Assembly: GCA_030512295.1 (NCBI GenBank)
Contig: JAULSR010000002.1
Span: 7,750,001-7,814,000 of the forward strand
Direction of reading: 5' to 3'
DNA: 64,000 nt
DNA from: Bombardia bombarda
Lineage: Eukaryota > Ascomycota > Sordariomycetes > Sordariales > Lasiosphaeriaceae
Shown here: in pieces, positions 60,367 through 64,000 of the stretch
Position numbering within the stretch: position 1 is the first letter of the stretch
Layout: the number at the start of each line of letters is the position of its first letter
Translations under genes and position numbers: made by a program
The notes under the pieces: model-generated
The model's database searches: none
Told to the model about the DNA's origin: nothing
The model's input: the letters and a program-made list of their open reading frames with translations, nothing else

Positions 60367-61841
60367 AAAATATATATCTTTATTATTACCTTTTATATTA
60401 CCTTCGTATATACCTTAATAGAAAAGGATCGGGGCAATGAGTTAATTATTTAAAAATACGTTTTAAAAATAAAAAGTATAAGCATTAAGCCGTTTAAACT
60501 TATAATATCGTTAATTATTTTAATAGCTATTTAAAAAGTTTAATTTACCGTAATATTAACGCTTTATAAATTTACCGTAATAACTTTATATATTTGTTTA
60601 AATAGTTTATAATATCGTTTTAATTTATTAATAAAATTATAAACTTTAATAAGAATTTCTTTAATTTTAATCGATATATTACGAGCGTTATTAACGAATT
60701 CTTCCGCCGTAAAATTAATTCTTATATCGGTAATAATAATATTAAATAGTTTAACGTATATATCGATTTATATAGCCCGGATTATATTTTATATTACTTT
60801 TATTATTATTTTTTAAAAGAATCGTATTATAAAAGAAAGCAAGTACGCCTGATTAAAGTGGTTACAATGAAGACAACTGGGCAAGCGAGCAATAAAGATA
60901 GTTAGGAAGGCGAGTAATAACTGGTATTAGCGTAAGACTTTAACCTGGCCCTCGTAACGGAAGGTGGGCGAGGGCCGCTGCTTATATATATAGTTAGTAG
61001 GATAACTGGCATGTGCTTGGGGATGCTTTAGCATGTGCTTGGGGATGTCCGATGTCCTTATACGTATAGCTTAAAAAAAAATAACTTCGTTAATAATGTA
61101 AATAACTAGCCTTTTATCGATATATATAATATCTATTATCACTTAGTAATTAAAATTAATTTTATTACGGAAAGTAAATTTAAATTTACCGGGGTTACTA
61201 TCTTATATTTAACATTAATAATAAAATTTATTAATTTTTTTAATAACGTTATAATTTAAGTCGTTGTAACCTATTCGTATAAGTACCTTATATAAGCGTT
61301 TTATCGCCGGATAACTAAATTATCAGTATAGTTAACGTAGCTCCGTTTCCATTAAATAGCACCATATAATAATCTTCTTTATATTGTTTAATAAAAGCTA
61401 AAGATAGCCCCATTTCCGTATAACCGGATAGCCCTTACCTCAATAAATTAAAATATTAAGAATATTATTAAAATAAATACCGTACTTATCTATATCCGAA
61501 AGGCAGAATAGGAACGAGGTGTTCGTTAAAACGATTTAAAAGTTAATAATTTTAAAAGGAGTTTCCACAGCTACAATTTCGAAAGATACACTCTTTAAGT
61601 TATCTTTAAATTATATATAATATTATTTAACCGTTAAGGTGTTAATCTTAATATTAAAAACCTTCTTTTAAAATACTTTAATTTAATTTTTATTAATTAT
61701 TAATATACTTGCTACACTTATATCAAGCATAATACTTTAAAAAGTCTTTAAATTATATCGGCTTTTAAAGTAAAAAAAGGATATAAGTTCGTTCGGAAAT
61801 CGTTTAAACGGGTCGGTTATTATCATTATATATATTATTTG
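60367..61841 (-). mobile_element. Ty1/copia relic (GAG-pre-integrase and integrase), RIP-degraded
   Basis: Read on the minus strand. At 61560..61100 a GAG-pre-integrase domain is recognisable, reading PVIRKWGYL then LLLNNIKKII and METELR. The usual HRRFGHP is changed to a form with stops, and KRLYKVLIR follows. The integrase continues at 60827..60367 with IIITDIRINFTAEEFV and a KLKRYY-like catalytic region. A solo LTR (60828..61062) interrupts it. The RT and RNase H parts are not seen, since a gypsy element abuts at 60366. Confidence 0.7.
60828..61062 (-). repeat. Solo Ty1/copia-type LTR with 5-bp target duplication CGTAT
   Basis: 235 bp. CGTAT occurs directly on both sides (60823..60827 and 61063..61067). 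Taking out the LTR and one CGTAT brings the two parts of the copia integrase frame back into register. Inside, an 18-bp block with GCATGTGCTTGGGGATG is doubled. Confidence 0.8.
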
Positions 61842-62057
61842 TAACGGGCTAAACCTTGGGTGCACTTTATAATAATTATGGTTGCACGCCGGAACTAACT
61901 ATCCGTGTGCCTAAGCTAGGGTTTTATCCCTAGGAAAGCTAACTAAGGTGCTGACTAAGATGCTGACTAAGGGGCTGTCACGTGCTAGTGCCTTGGCGCC
62001 AAGGCGCTAGTACCCCACGAGCTATTCCACGCTTAGGAGCGGGCTAGGCCCGTAACA
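61842..62057 (-). repeat. Ty3/gypsy LTR, copy D
   Basis: 216 bp, closely matching copies A to C. The copia relic lies to its left and gypsy integrase sequence to its right, so it sits at the border of two elements. Flanking five-mers do not match. Confidence 0.65.
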
Positions 62058-64000
62058 CCTTTTGTACCTTTAGTTATGCTAAAGGTATGTAATTTATTAT
62101 TCGAGGGTAGTAGCCATATAACGCTTCGAACGGACTTATACCGATAGTTATATATACGTTATTATTATACGCGAATTCGGCTTTAGAAAATAATAGCGCC
62201 TATTGGGCTTCTTTATCGGCGAAGTATTATAAATAATACTATAAGCTTTAATACGTTCGTTTTAATTAGCTATCGGTTTATAGGTAATAGGCTATAAAAA
62301 GCTTTTATTTAATTTAATAAGCTTTAAAAAGTTTTATCTTGCTAATTAATAAGGAATTTTAATCGGAGATTATATTTATTAATATACCGAATTAGTATTT
62401 TATATGTTTATAAAATAATTAAGCTAGTTCGGTTATTATAATAATAATAATAATTAAAATAAAAAGCGCGACTTTTATAAATTAATTTATTATTATAAGG
62501 ATAGTATTTATAATATAATTTTTATATTAATAAAGTAATAGTTTAATAATAAAATTTAAGCTAATTTTTTTAAAAAGTTAAGTAAATAACGGTAATAAAT
62601 TAAGTTTATTATATAACTTATATCGGGGTTGCCAGTTATTTAAATATATTTAATATTGTTTTATATAAGCTTATATTTCCGTATTTAAGTTCTTTTAATA
62701 GAATTTTCGCTTTAATAAATCTATTATTTTACAGCTTTTAAAATGCTTAGTTTTAAGGTTATTATAGTATAAGTGTACGAACTTTTTATATATTATAGGC
62801 GCGGTAAAGATTATTAGTTTGCTTTTATAATAGAGAGCTTTTTCGTTATTAACGCTATTGTTTTTTAGTTTGCTTTAAACCTTAATACCTGCGTATTTTT
62901 AACCCTCGAACACCTTTTTAATATAGCTTTTATATTCGAAATCCCCTTTTTAAAAAGTAATAATCGATTTATAAAACTTATATTTAAGATTTTATTTTTT
63001 AATTACTTTATTAATATAAACCTTTACCGTAACCGCGTAAGGGATTAATAGGTTGGCATTTTAAGCTTTTTACTATAGTTGCCCCTCGACCTTTTATTTT
63101 AACCGTTCCGACGAAATCGTTTATTTTAACGAGTCTATATTAACTTTTTTAATATAACGTCTTAGCTTTTTTATTAGGGTATATCTGTCCCGCTAATAGC
63201 TCTTTTTTTAAAGCTTTGTTTTATTAAATATAGTATATCTGATAACCCCGAGGGTAAAGCGTATTATAATTGAAACTTTAATTATATTTTTAATTCGAAG
63301 ACGTTAAAAAGCTTGTTTAATTCGTTTAATTGTTTGGCGGTATTTCCGGAAGTACGATTTTTTTTATACTTTTACTTTAATTTAAATTATAATTACTTTT
63401 ATAATTATTAATAATTCCGTTATTAATTATAGCTTTTTAATTAAAATAAATAATATATTATTATAAACAATCTTTTTTATTATATAATTAAATCTTTTAA
63501 AAAAAAGGTCGGCAAGGTTAGTAGCCTTAGGCTGGTATTTAATATTAAAATTAAAAAAGGATAAATAATATACTTATTTAATTAAGCGGCCTTTAAGGTC
63601 TCGAGCCGGGGCTGTAATTACCCTTTTAAATACTTTATAGTTGGTTAAATGTAAGGACATCGGACATCCCCAAGCACATGCCAGTTATCCTACCAACTGT
63701 GTATATAAGCAGCGGCCCTCGCCCACCTTCCGTTGCGAGGGCCAGGTTGAAGTCTTACGCCAATACTAGTCATTGCTCGCCTTCCTAACTATCTTCATTA
63801 CTCGCCTGCCTAGTTGTCTTCATTATGACCACCTTGATCAGGCGTACCTGCCTTCTCTTACATTAAAACTAAAAACCTCTAATCGGTATCGCTTAAATAA
63901 TAGCCTTAGTATTTAAAGGATTCGATAATAACGATAAGCTCCTTCTAGCTAATAGCCCACCAAAGTTTAATATCGGTAAGTTTCTTCGACTAATAAGCTA
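62058..64000 (-). mobile_element. Second Ty3/gypsy relic (RNase H and integrase), runs off the window
   Basis: Minus-strand translation shows RNase H features at 64000..63863 (SKKLTDIKLWWAIS then KELIVIIESFK) and at 63649..63490 (FNFNIKYQPKATNLADLF). The integrase core follows at about 62250..62100 (AEFAYNNNV, ISPFEALYGYYPRI). The order RNase H then integrase is that of Ty3/gypsy. The integrase ends about 50 bases before LTR D, so its C-terminus is missing. Many stops sit where Trp, Gln or Arg would be expected. Confidence 0.75.
63650..63862 (+). repeat. Solo Ty1/copia-type LTR with perfect 5-bp target duplication TTAAA
   Basis: 213 bp beginning TGTAAGGACATCGG and ending CTTCTCTTACA. TTAAA lies directly on both sides (63645..63649 and 63863..63867). 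It splits the RNase H frame of the gypsy relic, and the frame is restored when the LTR and one TTAAA are ignored. It is far more GC-rich than its host, so it appears younger or spared from RIP. Confidence 0.88.

Noticed and set aside
1..64000. CRISPR arrays, rRNA and tRNA genes
   Set aside because: No regularly spaced repeats, and no rRNA or tRNA-like cloverleaf was noticed by eye; a covariance-model scan would be needed to exclude tRNAs firmly.

Overview
The window looks like nuclear DNA of a filamentous ascomycete (Pezizomycotina, most likely a Sordariomycete of Hypocreales type). Genes are split by 50-80 bp GT-AG introns. The families present are typical of that group: killer-toxin-like GH18 chitinase, multi-LysM protein, HET domains, SAT4/PTH11-like receptor, P450s and a PDR-type ABC transporter. 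The last 12 kb is retrotransposon sequence bleached to AT in the manner of repeat-induced point mutation (RIP).

Layout. (1) 1-9.95 kb is a secreted-protein neighbourhood: an SGNH hydrolase (partial), a chitin-binding GH18 chitinase, an astacin metallopeptidase, a doubtful small gene, and a secreted protein with eight LysM modules. Together these read as a chitin or cell-wall interaction locus. (2) 10-32.6 kb is an accessory island of intracellular immunity or allorecognition type genes. It holds a 1166-residue protein with a C-terminal S8 protease domain, an uncharacterised 302-residue protein transcribed divergently from it, and a 2074-residue NLR-like protein (alpha/beta-hydrolase-like, NACHT-like, ankyrins, SPRY). 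It also holds two tandem copies of a protein-kinase plus HET unit, one badly decayed and one with an intact kinase but a frameshifted HET. An inverted kinase relic and a deleted Mutator-like element (MULE) lie between the copies. (3) 34.7-50.8 kb holds three cytochrome P450 genes, a seven-TM SAT4-type membrane protein and a full-length PDR (ABC-G) transporter. This is the accessory part of a metabolite or detoxification cluster with no backbone synthase in view. (4) 51.9-64 kb is a nested retrotransposon block: a 7 kb Ty3/gypsy element with both LTRs, a second gypsy relic, a Ty1/copia relic and solo LTRs, two with perfect 5-bp target duplications.

How it fits together. The most interesting part is the 10-32 kb island. 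A protease paired with an unknown effector-like protein, an NLR-like receptor and kinase/HET modules sit side by side and show duplication, fusion, deletion and frameshift. That is what a fast-evolving self/non-self recognition locus would look like. The function is inferred from domains and linkage only. Gene models were spliced by hand from conserved motifs and reading-frame phase; exon limits are given in each entry.
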